Below, piece after piece: positions 12,575-23,473 of a stretch of DNA of 64,000 nucleotides. The number at the start of each line of letters is the position of its first letter. The stretch's first letter is position 1. The DNA lies in NCBI GenBank assembly GCA_951640195.1, contig OX621175.1:744001-808000 (forward strand), read 5' to 3'. The notes beneath the pieces are model-generated. The model saw nothing but the letters and a program-made list of their open reading frames with translations, ran no database searches and was not told the DNA's origin. This stretch comes from Porpolomopsis calyptriformis. Its lineage: Eukaryota; Basidiomycota; Agaricomycetes; Agaricales; Hygrophoraceae. A program made the translations under genes and the position numbers.

Positions 12575-12896
12575 AATGAGGGCTCTTCGAAGGGGTAATA
12601 CGCGTATACGTCACGGTCACGGTCACACCACAATCTTTGCAGCCGCAACCCAGACTGCGTAGAACTCGAGATCGGTCTGCCGTACGTCCTCAGTAATTAA
12701 TGAATATTCCACACTAAATATACAGCAGACTGCTCCCACAAGAGCCTTTTTTGTTGTTTCATCAATTGGCTGTCCTAGCCTTGTGCACATCACTCCCCCC
12801 ACGAGGGCTTACGCTAATCGGAGACTAAGTTCTGAGAGGTGTATTACATAATAGACTGTTGATTCCAAGCGTCAGTCATCTTCACATTCACCCATC
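12575..12896. other. Divergent promoter region between RPT6 and an NLR gene
   Basis: Non-coding stretch shared by RPT6 (minus) and the NB-ARC-TPR gene (plus). The last ~60 bp before the NLR start are mirrored in a decayed copy at 20049-20150. Confidence 0.5.
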
Positions 12897-15800
12897 ATGA
12901 CCAGCACGCTTTTACCGACCAATCAGATTCGGGACAGTACGCTCAGTTTTATCGGGCGTGATCAGGTTACTTTCAACCAATATACCCATCCTGTCTATCC
13001 GCAAGGTGAGTTGGCGCCCTAGCCAGTTGTATCGAGCAGTGACCAGCTTGGATGGTTATTTCCTCTGTCACTGCACTCGCAAAGGCGGTCTCCAATGCCT
13101 GCACCTGCCATATTTCATCTAACTTCCTTTATTAACTAGATTGTGAGCACGGACCAGCACCACTACGATCCATCAACGATTCCCCTGTTGGTCGTCTCTC
13201 CGTCCACTTCACTGGAAGAGAGAAAGAAGTGAAGCTTTTGGAAAATGCTTTGAGCAACGCCCGAAATGATACACCAAGCTGCTGTGCCGTATATGGGATG
13301 CCCGGTGTCGGCAAGTCGCAACTAATATTGCATTACGCCAATGTATCATTCGATCAGGGCCAGTACTCGTATATATTCTGGGTATCAGCTACCAGTATCG
13401 ACAAACTAAACGATGGACTTTCAAAAGTTCTCGATCTCGTCCGTCATCCTGATCGCTACCTGCAAGATCAAAATGCGAAACTGACTGCAGCTCGACTGTG
13501 GTTGGAAGAAGCTCACGAGGATTGGCTTCTCGTCTTCGATAACGTCGACAGGAGTTCAATTGGTTTTTTTCAGACTCACCTTCCTCGCAGAAATGTACGA
13601 GGCAAAATCCTCTTCACGACCCGGACGGAAGATGTCGCTGAGGCTCTAGTAACTATGGGAAGAAATCATCATTTTACATTCCAACTTCACTCTCTTGAGC
13701 TACGCGACACAGCGATTCTTCTTCTACAAGACGCTGGTATCGACATGGAGGCCGTTACACCTTCTGAACTAGGCTGTGCCGAGGAATTGGTCGAATGCGT
13801 TGGTCGCCTTCCTCTTGCCGTTGTCCAAGCGGCATCCTTTATGAAAAAGACTCACCTCACTCTCCGTGAAATGTATGACTTATATGCGGGAAATGAAAAG
13901 ATAAATGTAGGTGCATATAGGCTGAAGTATGGCTCACATTGTGCTTACTTGTTATGCACTGGTAACCACAGGTAGTCAAGTGGGAGAATGACTTAACTCA
14001 ATACCAAGAGCGCTCGGTTGCAACTACGTTCACCAAGCAGTTCAGTGAACTGCAACAAGAATCGGTCGATATCAGCAATCTGTTCAGAGTTCTTTCCTTC
14101 CTTGACTCAGAGAATATCCCGGTTGCGATGATCACTGAAGGGGCCAAAGAATGGTTGCACCCACAGTACCCATTAAAAGATATTCCATCTCAACCCGAAC
14201 ACGAATCTCATATATTCCTCGAGTTTCGTTCATTGGTCACCTTGATTTGCTCAACGACGAGATTCTGGACGGCTGTACAGAAGTTACAGGGGTTGTCTCT
14301 GGTGGAGTATCGATCCACTGAGCGAAACTCCTCACTGTGGATGCACGATTTAATCCGATTCATAAGGCATGAAGGTGTGAAGAAAGAAGACTCGTATCGC
14401 GAATGGCTTCAATCATCAGTCTCACTCGTTTGTGGCGCGTTCCGACACATACGAGACCCCGGATCACCTGAGCGGTGGGCTGAATGTGAAGAGTTCATGC
14501 CTCATTTACGATCGCTGAATCGGTGGAGTAACGAGAATGGAATAAACCGTGAGCTGATTGACGCGAATGTACGGATTGCGTTGTATTTGAAGAGTCGCGG
14601 AAGATATGGTGATGCTGAATTGCTGTTGAACCAAGTCCTTGAAGCGTACGAAACGAAGTTCGGATGTCACCCTGTGTTTTCCCTTATATCGGTCAACAAC
14701 CTCGCAGACGTTTACCTATCACAAGGACGATACGACGAAGCTAAGACCCTCTGCAAGAAGGCATTAGCTGGCTACGAAGACCATGTGGGCGCCGACCACA
14801 CATCCACACTTACGTCAGTGAACAACCTTGCACTCGTAAACGAGTCACAAGGACGATACGATGAAGCTGAGACACTCTTCAAGCGGGCATTAGCTGGCTA
14901 CGAGGATCATCTGGGCGCCAATCATCCATCCACACTTATGTCGGTGAACAACCTCGCGAATGTTTACGAGTCCCAAGGACGATACGAGGAGGCTGAGACA
15001 CTTTACAAGCGGGCATTAGCTGGCAGAGAGGACCATCTGGGTTCCTACCATCCAGACACGCTTATGTCAGTGAACAATCTTGGACTTGTTTACCAGTCTC
15101 AAGGACGATGCGACGAGGCCGAGTCTCTCTTCAAGCGGGCATTAGCTGGCTATGAGGACTGTCTGGGTGCCGACCACCCAGACACGCTTACCTTAGTGCA
15201 TAACCTCGCAGACGTTTACCGGTTACAGGGACTATATGATGAAGCTGAGACACTCTTCAAGCGAGCATTAGCTGGCAAAGAGGATCATCTTGGCGCCAAC
15301 CATCCATCCACTCTTACATCAGTGCATAGCCTCGCACTTGTTTACAAGTTACAAGGACGATACGATGAGGCTGAGATGTTTTATAAGCGGGCTTTAGCCA
15401 GCAGAGAGGCCCATTTGGGTGCCGACCACCCATTCACGCTTACGTCGGTGAACAACCTCGGGGGGATATGTGTGTCACAGGGACGATACGATGAGGCTGA
15501 GACACTCTTGAAGAGGGCATTAGCCGGCAGAGAGGATCATCTGGGCACCGACCACCCATCCACGCTTACGTCGATGCACAACCTTGCGGACGTTTACCGG
15601 TCACGGGAAAGATATGATGAGGCTGAGATACTCTTCAAGCGAGCAATAGCCGGCTATGAGGACCGTCTGGGTGCTGACCACCCATCCACACTTACGTCGG
15701 TGCACAGCCTTGCACTTGTTTACAAGTCACAAAGACGATACAACGAGGCCGAGACACTCCACAAGCGGGCTGTAGCCGGCTTTGAGAAGTCCATAGGGGC

Positions 15801-15951
15801 CCACCATCCAAATACTCGAATCGCAACAGAGAGCCTTACTCGTTTCTATCAGTCACAGGGGCGACACGATGAGGCGATATCCATCACACAGAGGTACTCT
15901 CTGCCGAGCAAGATCGAAGTCGGCGGAAGCAGGTCAAGTGTCCATCCATAA
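12897..15951 (+). CDS. NLR-like receptor: short N-terminal motif, NB-ARC, ten TPR repeats
   Basis: Three exons join in phase: 12897-13005, 13140-13906 and 13972-15951, giving 951 residues. Exon 1 encodes a 36-residue N-terminal motif containing FIGRDQVTFNQY. The NB-ARC module follows: Walker A GMPGVGKSQL near residue 90, Walker B WLLVFDNVD, GKILFTTRTEDVA, GLPL-type GRLPLAVVQAASF, and an MHD-type WMHDLI near residue 414. Residues about 501-921 are ten 42-residue kinesin-light-chain-type TPRs (GRYDEAETLFKRALAG ... HPSTLTSVNNLA) plus part of an eleventh. This is the layout of fungal STAND/NLR proteins, in which TPRs sense ligand and the NB-ARC acts as an oligomerisation switch. No effector domain such as patatin, HeLo or nucleosidase is fused, so the N-terminal motif would have to recruit one. 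No disabling lesion was seen. Confidence 0.88.
14599..15858 (+). repeat. Ten tandem 126-bp coding repeats (TPR array)
   Basis: Starting at the GRYGDAE codons, ten units of exactly 126 bp (42 codons) run head to tail and a partial eleventh follows. The central units are very similar at DNA level (recurring gaggctgagacactcttcaag phrases). This suggests recent unit exchange or concerted evolution. Confidence 0.85.
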
Positions 15952-16376
15952 ATGTAAGTTACTCATTATTCTTACAAAGATCTCTGTGTCATGCGCAAAT
16001 TTCACTAGGTTTCTCTCCTGTATTTAATAATGGCTATAAGCGTCCGTGTTAATCCCAAGCGTGATTTATCCCCGGGTGGCTGTACGTGATATTCAATTCA
16101 TCTAAGGTTACTCATGAATGTACTCCTGATGTAGAGCCAACATTGTCTCGCATGTCTGGTGTTGTAGTTCTATTGAATTATGTTTCGCTGAGGGCCTGGC
16201 GGAATAGGGTTGGACTTTGATGGATGTAAAGGCGTAAAGACTATCAAGTACATGCTTTCCTGGGTGAATAAGTTTCAAATTTAACGACAGAACGATCAAT
16301 ACAGACGGGGTGGATAAGACGAGATAGTGGTTGGTCCATGCACTATGACACTAGTGAAGAGTGACAGAAAGCCTCC
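15952..16376. other. Intergenic between convergent NLR loci
   Basis: Holds the 3' ends of the plus-strand NLR gene and the minus-strand NLR pseudogene. No further feature seen. Confidence 0.5.
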
Positions 16377-18748
16377 TCACAACTCGCTGTTGACCGCAGG
16401 CCGGTATTTCACGGGTGCCTCTTCGTCTTTGCTTACATCTCCCCTGATATCCTCTCCTTGTAGGTGAGAGAGGTCAAGATCACGAGCAGTGGATCGTGTG
16501 TGTGTGTGATCGCTCCCGAGACGCTTCTCCCGACCAGCTAAGACCACCTTGTAAAGTGCAGTCGCCTCATCGTACCGTTGTTGCAACTTATACACCGATG
16601 CGAGATTGTTCATCGAGGTGAGCGTAGACGGGTGATTAGCTCCTAGAACCTTCTTTGTGCTAGCTAACTCCTGCTTGTGCAGCGTCTCCGCCTCGTCGTA
16701 CCGTCCTTGGGAATTATACACCAATGCAAGATTGTTCATCGAGGTGAGTGTGCTCGGGTGATCAGCTCCTAGAAGCTTCTGTGTGCTGGCTAACTCCTTC
16801 TTATGGAGCGTCTCCGCCTCATCGTACCGTCCTTGGGAAATATACACCAGAGCGAGATTGTGCAGTAAGGTGAGCGTAGACGGGTGATCAGCACCTAAAT
16901 GCTTCCTCGTGACCTCAACGAGGTGCTGATCCAACTGCTCGGCTTCATCATATCGTCCACATCTCCATAGATAGATTGCAATATTCATCCTGGCTTCTGT
17001 CAGCTCCTCATTCCAGCCGCACGCGTCATCCCATGCTCCGTTCAAAGATCATAAATGGGGCATGAATGTCTCACATTCAGGCCACAATTGTGGTAATTCG
17101 TAGTCTTCGATATGCTGGAACGCGCAGCAGATAAGCGATACGGATAATTGGAGCCACTTTTGATAAGTTTCCTCGGTTCTTGCAGACTCCTGGATCATGA
17201 ATTGGACCAAATCGTGCATCCACAGCGAAGAATCTCCGATATTTGGTCGATGTTCAACGAGAGACAGGTTATTGAGTTTTTGTATGGCTTTTTGAAACTC
17301 GATTGGCGAGAGAATTAGGGAAATCAGTGAAGAACATTCCGGAGGTATTCGGGGTGTCGGCCTCGTGCCGTCAGTCTCAGTATTTCCAGTTTTCACATTG
17401 CGATGCAGTGGTGAATGACGCTTGCCCCATTCCTTCAGCCGTCGTAATGGGGTAAGCTTCGGTAACGATGGTTGCGATGGTGAGGATGGCGAGGATGTCG
17501 AGGCAGATGAGGGTGTTGGTAACGGGTCGGCAAATGGCTGTGGGTTCTGAGGGAGAGATAGTTGCTTGGCTCCTTGAATGATCATCTTCACAGGTATATT
17601 CTCTGGGTCAAGGAATGAAAGAAGTTTCAGAAGATTGCTGATATCGCGAGACTCGTGATCCAGTTGATTGAATAGGTTGGAAAATGTGGCTGCTACAGAT
17701 CGCTCCTCGTAAGTGTTTAGATCATTCTCCCATTGAATCACCTATCGGTGTATGTGAGAATTTGCATTTGGCGTAAGTGGTAGAGGTAAACGTACCTTGA
17801 TCTTTTGTCCGCTGTCATATAACTTGACCATATCGCCTAGAGTGGTACCCGTTTGCTTGATGAACGACGCCACTTGAACAACGGCAAGGGGCAGACGACC
17901 AACGTATTTGACTAACGCTTCAGCTTGGCTCAATAGCGATGGCGATGTGATCTCTGAATCGAATCCTGCATCTCCAACTGGGAGGTTCGCGGCCTCTCTC
18001 AAGTCCAACGTCTGGAGTGCGGGTACCGGGTATTGTACTCCCGCCATGTTCGTCAAAGCGCCAGCAACTCAGCCGTCCGGGTTGTGAAGAGAACGCTCCC
18101 TCGCGCATTGCTCCGAGGTAGATGCAAGCGAAGAAAGCTCAGTACATCACGGTGAACGTTGTCAATCATTAGAAGCCAATCGACGTCGCCACCTCCGTGC
18201 GGCTCTTCCAACCATCGTCTCGCCGACGTTAGCTTCGCGCTCTGGTCCTGAAGGTAGCGACCGCGGTCATCGACGAGATCGAGAATGTTGGTAATCCCTT
18301 GGTTTAGCTTGTCGACGGTGGTAGCCGATGTCCAGAATACCAGTGATTTTCGAATGCTAATTTTGCGTACTGCAACAATAACTGAGTCTCTGGCATCCCA
18401 TAAATAGCGCAACGGTTCGGTAGATTGCTTGGGCGTTCAGCGCGTGTTTTACACATTCAAATTCTATTTTGTCTTCCAGTGAAATGTGAGGAGAGAAGAT
18501 CGATAGGAGCATCGTTGATACGCTGGGGTAAACCCGACTGACGGTTGGCGTTCTCTGGTCCTAGAATGCACAAGCAACGTCAGAATCTTTCTGTCTGCGT
18601 CGAATCGAATGGTATCTTCACATTAACATTATGGAGCTGACTGACCTGAGGTTGAAGGAGCATAGAGGTGGTAATTGATATTTTGATCATGTCCGACTAA
18701 GTTCACTGGACCATGATTTGCGTTGAGGCTGCCCAGAGAAATTGTCAT
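16377..18748 (-). pseudogene. NB-ARC-TPR NLR pseudogene, decayed paralogue of the gene at 55858-58270
   Basis: Start at 18748 with an N-terminal exon containing LVGHDQNINYHLYAP, then NB-ARC, an MHD motif (LWMHDLV) and four TPRs, closely matching the intact gene at 55858-58270, including promoter sequence upstream. Lesions seen by alignment to that gene: a 1-bp insertion near 18466 giving a stop at about 18457; a net 4-bp loss just downstream; a 9-bp in-frame deletion near 18390 that removes the glycine-lysine core of the P-loop (GMP..TQ remains); a 10-bp deletion near 18338; a 1-bp deletion near 18069; and a CGA-to-TGA nonsense change at 17049-17051. The TPR part is still open. ATP binding and full translation should both be lost. 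Confidence 0.88.
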
Positions 18749-19205
18749 GATAGTTGGGAGGAAGAATAGACGGTTCCCACTTTGACGAATCACTACCCTG
18801 CTGTATTTCCTCACCCCAGAATCGCCGATCGAAAAGCATAGTGCTGCTAACAAAAATGAAGCCTGAAATCCTCTGCGACGATCATGAAATGGGTGAGAAG
18901 GCCATCGTCGCAAGCAATTCAACACCGTGCAAATCAGATTATGTAATATATCACCGAGTCCATTATAACAAGTGCTCCTTTGTCTAACATTCATATCCAG
19001 GATAGCATTCTCAACATTGTAGTAACATTACTCAATTCTATCTGCAATGTGAGTTGGTGATGCAATAGTCACACAAAGCGATCCCGAATGCCTGAGTGAT
19101 GTCATCCAACATTCCCACATGTTTATCACATGTCGTAGACCTTTATCACATGTCATTGGTTATTCCTATATAAGCTGCCATCGTTTGAGTGTGACTGTAC
19201 AACCA
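18749..19205. other. Divergent intergenic region with a TATA box
   Basis: Left part is the former promoter of the NLR pseudogene and resembles 55570-55857 upstream of the intact paralogue. A piece near 18735-18830 recurs at 21487-21590. The right part drives the small gene at 19206. Confidence 0.55.
19167..19174 (+). promoter_or_regulatory. TATA box
   Basis: TATATAAG about 32 bp before the ATG at 19206. It argues against the in-frame upstream ATG at 19119, which lies before this box. Confidence 0.5.
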
Positions 19206-19976
19206 ATGGCGCTTGTACCTCCACCTAATGCCGCTGGTGTCCAACCCCCCATCATCCCCCAAATTCCACCAACTCCTTTAGACATCATGAATGCAAAGAA
19301 TTATGTTACACATCTCTCGAATTCAAAGAGTAAGCTATCCTTGGTAATAATCCTTTGCCCCACACTGATTGTGCACAGAGAGTCAAACTCTTGGTGCTGC
19401 GACAGACAATGAGATTGGATTGGCAGCACAATATGAACACAAAGTTGCATTGGCAAGCTGCCTCGCAGGTGTCGCTCCCCCACCATGGCTTGGGCCATTT
19501 GCCAACAATTTTAATCAACTTATTGGAAACGTCAATCAACTTGTTGCCGACTTCAATCATTCAAGGGAAAGTTTGCAGCGTGTTGAGGCACGGCAAGAAA
19601 ACACAAGGATTGCAAGATTGAACCGGATGGAGTTGAATAACAACACTGGGTTGACTACATATCGACCAAAACAAAAAGAGGCAAGTTTTCCATTACTGAC
19701 CATGTTTGGACTATTCTAACTCACCCCCAGGTTGCTGGTGATGGCACTCCACTTGCAAATGGTCTTGCTCCCCCAAACATTTTTCCTCTCGTAGCCCTGC
19801 CGGTGGTTCCTGCGATAGGGGCTATCATTGCACCCCTGATCAACACCCATGGTCTGACGCATCAGGTGATCCTCCAACTGATCCAATTCTACAATCACGA
19901 CTTCGGGATCCATTTAGTGGACACAGTGCCGGTCAGGTCTCAGAAAATTGCAAATTGGCTCACCCTGGATGTCTAG
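19206..19976 (+). CDS. Small basidiomycete protein, possibly Mug135-like
   Basis: Three exons join in phase: 19206-19329, 19379-19680 and 19731-19976, giving 223 residues. It starts with a proline-rich segment (MALVPPPNAAGVQPP), continues with a helical region rich in Asn/Gln (NNFNQLIGNVNQLVADFN), then RLNRMELNNNTGLTTYRP and a hydrophobic C-terminal half (PPNIFPLVALP ... LIQFYNHDFGI). The pattern of a helix followed by NN-x-G, YRP and a PPN-hydrophobic block recalls the Mug135-like C-terminal family common in Agaricomycetes, but I recognise it only loosely and no function is known. The second intron appears to use a GC donor (AAAGAG then GCAAGT). It lies among NLR fragments and is itself undamaged. 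Confidence 0.6.
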
Positions 19977-20048
19977 AATACAGCCCCTCTATTCTGTGTT
20001 AACTACATCACATTTGGTTACAGCTTGATACCCTCGGACTTTTAGTAC

Positions 20049-20150
20049 GGAGCATTGTATTACATAGTACACATTGATTCTCCGAGCCTCGGTCATCTTC
20101 ACATTCATCCGCCACGACTGGCACACCTTTACCAATTAATCAGATAGTGT
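20049..20150 (+). pseudogene. Relic of an NLR promoter and first exon
   Basis: Matches the 5' flank and exon 1 start of the gene at 12897 (shared attacat, tcatcttcacattca and ctttaccaa..aatcaga strings). The ATG has become ACG, and the exon is cut off at about 20150 by the start of the duplicated C2 segment. Confidence 0.65.
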
Positions 20151-21472
20151 CTGTACTAGAAGCGGCCAGGCACTAGTTGCATGGTATGTGATAACGACGG
20201 TGCAGGCACTCACCAACGAGGCATCGTTTTCCGTAGCTTCGTAGAAATAATGCGCAATCGTAGATTTGCTTCATTATAGCTTGCACTGTTTTCTCGAGCC
20301 CTTGGATTTCCTTGGGCGGTTCTGCCTGTTTCATAAAGTCCAAAGTGTCGAGAACAAGGCCCCAGAGGTCGCATACTTTTTGATCCCGATCCTGCTGAGC
20401 CATCAAAGTCTGCAGACAAATCCTCAAAGATCTCGTTGCTGTCCTTGCAGATGATACAAACCTTTTGCGCAGCGGTCAACACGTTCCACGCAAGCTTTGC
20501 ATATGGGTGCACCTTTGAGCATCTCAATATTGAATAGGGATTTGAAGCAATGCAAAAGCTCACTTCAGTAATTGCATCACCTATTTTCACGAACCGCTCG
20601 AGAATTCCCATTACGGCACCAAAATTGTCCGACGAAACGGCACCCATCATAGTCGCAGTCCAGATGCCAGGCGGAGTTAACATATCCACAGATTCTTTCT
20701 CATTGAGTAAAAATTGTTCCAGGAGATCTATGTCCTTTTTTAGATCGACAGTGGCCGCACTGGTAGAGGATAAAACCACTGGAGGACCGGTAGAAGCGAC
20801 GAGCTGCCCAGGAGGAACTGTAGATGGAGTCGAACCACCAGCAGGTTCCTCACATTGACAAGAGACAATCAACTTGGCATTCTTGGACCGAGAAGGTTTC
20901 CCGGGCGTCAGAAGGCCCAAGGTTTGAGCTAATTGACATACTGAAATTAGTCTCCAAGCGGTCGTTCGTCGCCAAAAGGATATGAAATACATACGGATAC
21001 CGTGAAATTCAACTTCAAGACAGTGCGCGGCGTGCAAAGTTGTTTCTGCTATGAGCTCTGACCGTTTCCCGTTGTCGCGGAATGCTTGGATGATGACGAC
21101 AGATCCTTCTTGTACATCACTGGAGCATATAATAACGTTATCAGGCTAGAAAAGAAGATCACTGTAGCAGGAATTTTTACAGCACGAAGACTTCATTCCA
21201 CCTTGGATTCTCGCCCTTGACTGTCTGTGTTTGGACCGTTTGCCCATCAACACGGATCGATACATGACAGTTTGGAGATTGACGAAACCTCGGCTTTGGG
21301 AGGTTGAGGGCCTCAATGACTACGTCGAAGGTCAGAAACAGTGAAAATGAAGACAGTCTTTGCCTCACTTGCCTGTAAATTGAACCCTTTTGCACCTAGA
21401 ATGTATGGTGAGGAGATCCATCTTGGCTAAAGAATAGATAGTGGAGATGTTGCATTGCTGTGCCGGAGCTTT
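20149..21472 (-). pseudogene. Truncated duplicate of the 5' part of the C2-NACHT-WD40 gene
   Basis: Near-identical to 27023-28347 in exons and introns. It carries the start codon (21421), the C2-like domain (LNLPKPRFRQSPNCHVSIRV) and the following helical linker (DLLEQFLLNEKESVDML ... IYDCALFL), then stops right after the splice site before the NACHT part. Only scattered substitutions separate the copies, so the duplication is recent. The ends are abrupt: the left end abuts the NLR exon-1 relic and the right end abuts NLR/TPR relic sequence. It could still give a short C2-linker protein, but lacks NACHT and WD40. Confidence 0.85.
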
Positions 21473-22275
21473 GGATTCTCGCCCAGAGAAATGCTCATGA
21501 TAGTTGGGAGGAAGAATAGACGCCTACGGTTCCCAAGCTACAGCCTCCTCAAGGAATCACTGCCCTGCTGTATCTCTTCACCCCAGGCGCGGACCACCCA
21601 GACACGCTCACATTGGTCAGTAACCTCGCAACTGATTATCACTCCCAAAGACGATACGATGATGCTGAAACACTCTATAACCAGGCATTAGCTGGCTGAG
21701 AGCACCATCTGGGCTCCAACCATCCAGACACACTTACGGTCGTGATCAACCTCGCCGGCTTTTACAAATTGCAAGGACGATACGAGGAGTCTGAGACACA
21801 ATATAAGCGGGCGTCAACTGGCAGAGAGCACCATCTGGGTGCCGACCACCCATTCACGCTTACGTCCTTGCAGTTACTTACGAGCCACAAGGACGATATG
21901 AGGCGGCCGAAACATTCCACAAACGGGCCATAACCGGCCTTGAAAAGTGCGTGGCAGCATACCATCCAAATACTCAGATTGCAACAGAGGCCTTTCTGGT
22001 TTCTATAGGAGGCAAGGGCCATATCATGAAGCGGAATCCATCATAGAGAGGTACTCTCTGCCAAGCTAGACACGAAACTTAGAAGTCAGGTCAAGTATCC
22101 ATTCGTGAATGTGAGTTACTCATTATATTTGCAAGGATCTCGGCCTCATAACAAGGTTAATATAGGCCACCAGTATCGACAAACTAAACAATGAACTTTC
22201 AAAAGTTCTCGATCTCGTTTGCCATCCAGATCCTCACCTGCAGGACCCAAACACGAAACTGACTGCAGCAGAGCG
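21473..22275 (+). pseudogene. Shuffled NLR relics: promoter piece, TPRs, NB-ARC piece
   Basis: 21487-21590 resembles the plus strand at 18735-18830 (NLR pseudogene 5' region). 21590-22080 is a broken run of kinesin-type TPR units (HPDTLT ... NLA, RRYDDAETLYNQALAG) with an in-frame stop after the first unit and frameshifts. 22157-22270 matches 13390-13490, the NB-ARC segment ATSIDKLN...LSKVLDLV of the intact gene. The order (TPR before NB-ARC) is scrambled relative to a functional gene. Confidence 0.75.
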
Positions 22276-22708
22276 ACCCCGACGCAAACCTTGACCTGCC
22301 GAGTCGTATACAACCAGAGTGCAGGATCCTGTTACTCGTGGCGGTGATCGACGCGTGGCCCGATGAGTTGTTGGACTTCATCTGGCGATCTTGAGGCTGC
22401 AATGTGCATGCTGTTGCTGTTGCCGGTCTGATTTTATGTTTTGCACTATTCATGGGGCCCCTTTCGAGGATTATTTGCTGTTGGATTCGAATTGTTACCC
22501 ATTATACCATGTTGTCATGGCACTTCAGTTGGGAGAGCTTGCTCCCTCGGCAACGTGAGGCTTATGTAGGAAGATATCAAATTCTGGCATCTGCTCAAAA
22601 CTCATACACATAAAATCCAATGACCGTTCGAACTATAACCAATTTCAGCTAACTCAAGAATCGTTGGACCATAAGGACAACTCGTCAATAATCTCATCAA
22701 CTGCAGCT
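22276..22708. other. Intergenic, nothing recognised
   Basis: No supported gene. Short frames on both strands have no recognisable motif. Confidence 0.4.
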
Positions 22709-23231
22709 TCAGGTCAGTATAGCAGACTTCCAACCGGCTTGAGGGGTATAAAATGCCTCAGTGATAGTCTCAGGCGCATCGGCTGACTGGAATCCAACTC
22801 TTGGCTGGTCAGGGAAATTACAGACCGCATAGAGCAGTCCGCTATTCGGTGCAGCCTTGTAACCCATTGGGTCGAAAGCACCTGGCAACCCGATAGGGTA
22901 GCAGACTTCATGGATGTGATTGTCTGGACTGATATAGTATAAGCGGATCTGCAATGGAAGGGATAAAGTGACTTCAAACTGTGTTTTGGATAGAATCTAC
23001 CTGATCGAAGTTGTGGGGAGTCCAAGTGATGGCTGCAATAGGAGTATTGAGGCGAGCCATGCCAGGGGGAATGAGCAGCTTGTCGACATAGTTGGCTCCC
23101 GAGGAGACAGGGCCGACCCCACTCCTTTGATGGACAGAGCCATCAGCAGCTTGGTAGTAAATACGAGTGTCACCGGAATTGATCTGAAGGGCAACAGCGG
23201 TACTGCCCAGATAGCTTGAAGAAAGGGACAT
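22709..23231 (-). CDS. Fucose-specific-lectin-like beta-propeller fragment or small lectin
   Basis: Two exons join in phase, 23000-23231 and 22709-22948, giving about 157 residues. Repeated strands RIYYQAADGSVHQRSG and IRLYYISPDNHIHEVCY are spaced like blades of the Aleuria aurantia-type fucose lectin fold (I-R-x-Y-Y ... D-G-x-I-x-E). Only two to three of the usual six blades are evident, so it is short for the family. The same frame stays open upstream of 23231 (QVTLNGATVTASEIQW) to about 23330, and an ATG at 23458 opens a different frame (AMLWLTANLGDNG). The true start may therefore lie upstream through an intron or may be broken by a frameshift. It lies just 3' of the C2-NACHT-WD40 gene on the same strand. 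Sugar binding is inferred. Confidence 0.5.
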
Positions 23232-23473
23232 TGTCTGCAGGGATGTGGTCAGCAACCACTGTATTTCGGAGGCTGTGACGGTAGCACCGTTTAGTGTGAC
23301 TTGGTTGACACAACGTGGCGTGAACTCAAGTCAGACTCTGACTTGAGAGGTATCCATTGTCTCCCAGGTTTGCCGTTAACCACAACATTGCACGACCATT
23401 GATGAGATGCCTATAAATTACATGAGAAACCTGATGATCTGGAACTATTACGGCCATGGTGGGTATCCAAGAG

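Noticed and set aside
14599..15858. Regular direct repeats resembling a CRISPR or minisatellite array
   Set aside because: The 126-bp units are in-frame TPR codons within a eukaryotic exon; there are no spacers.
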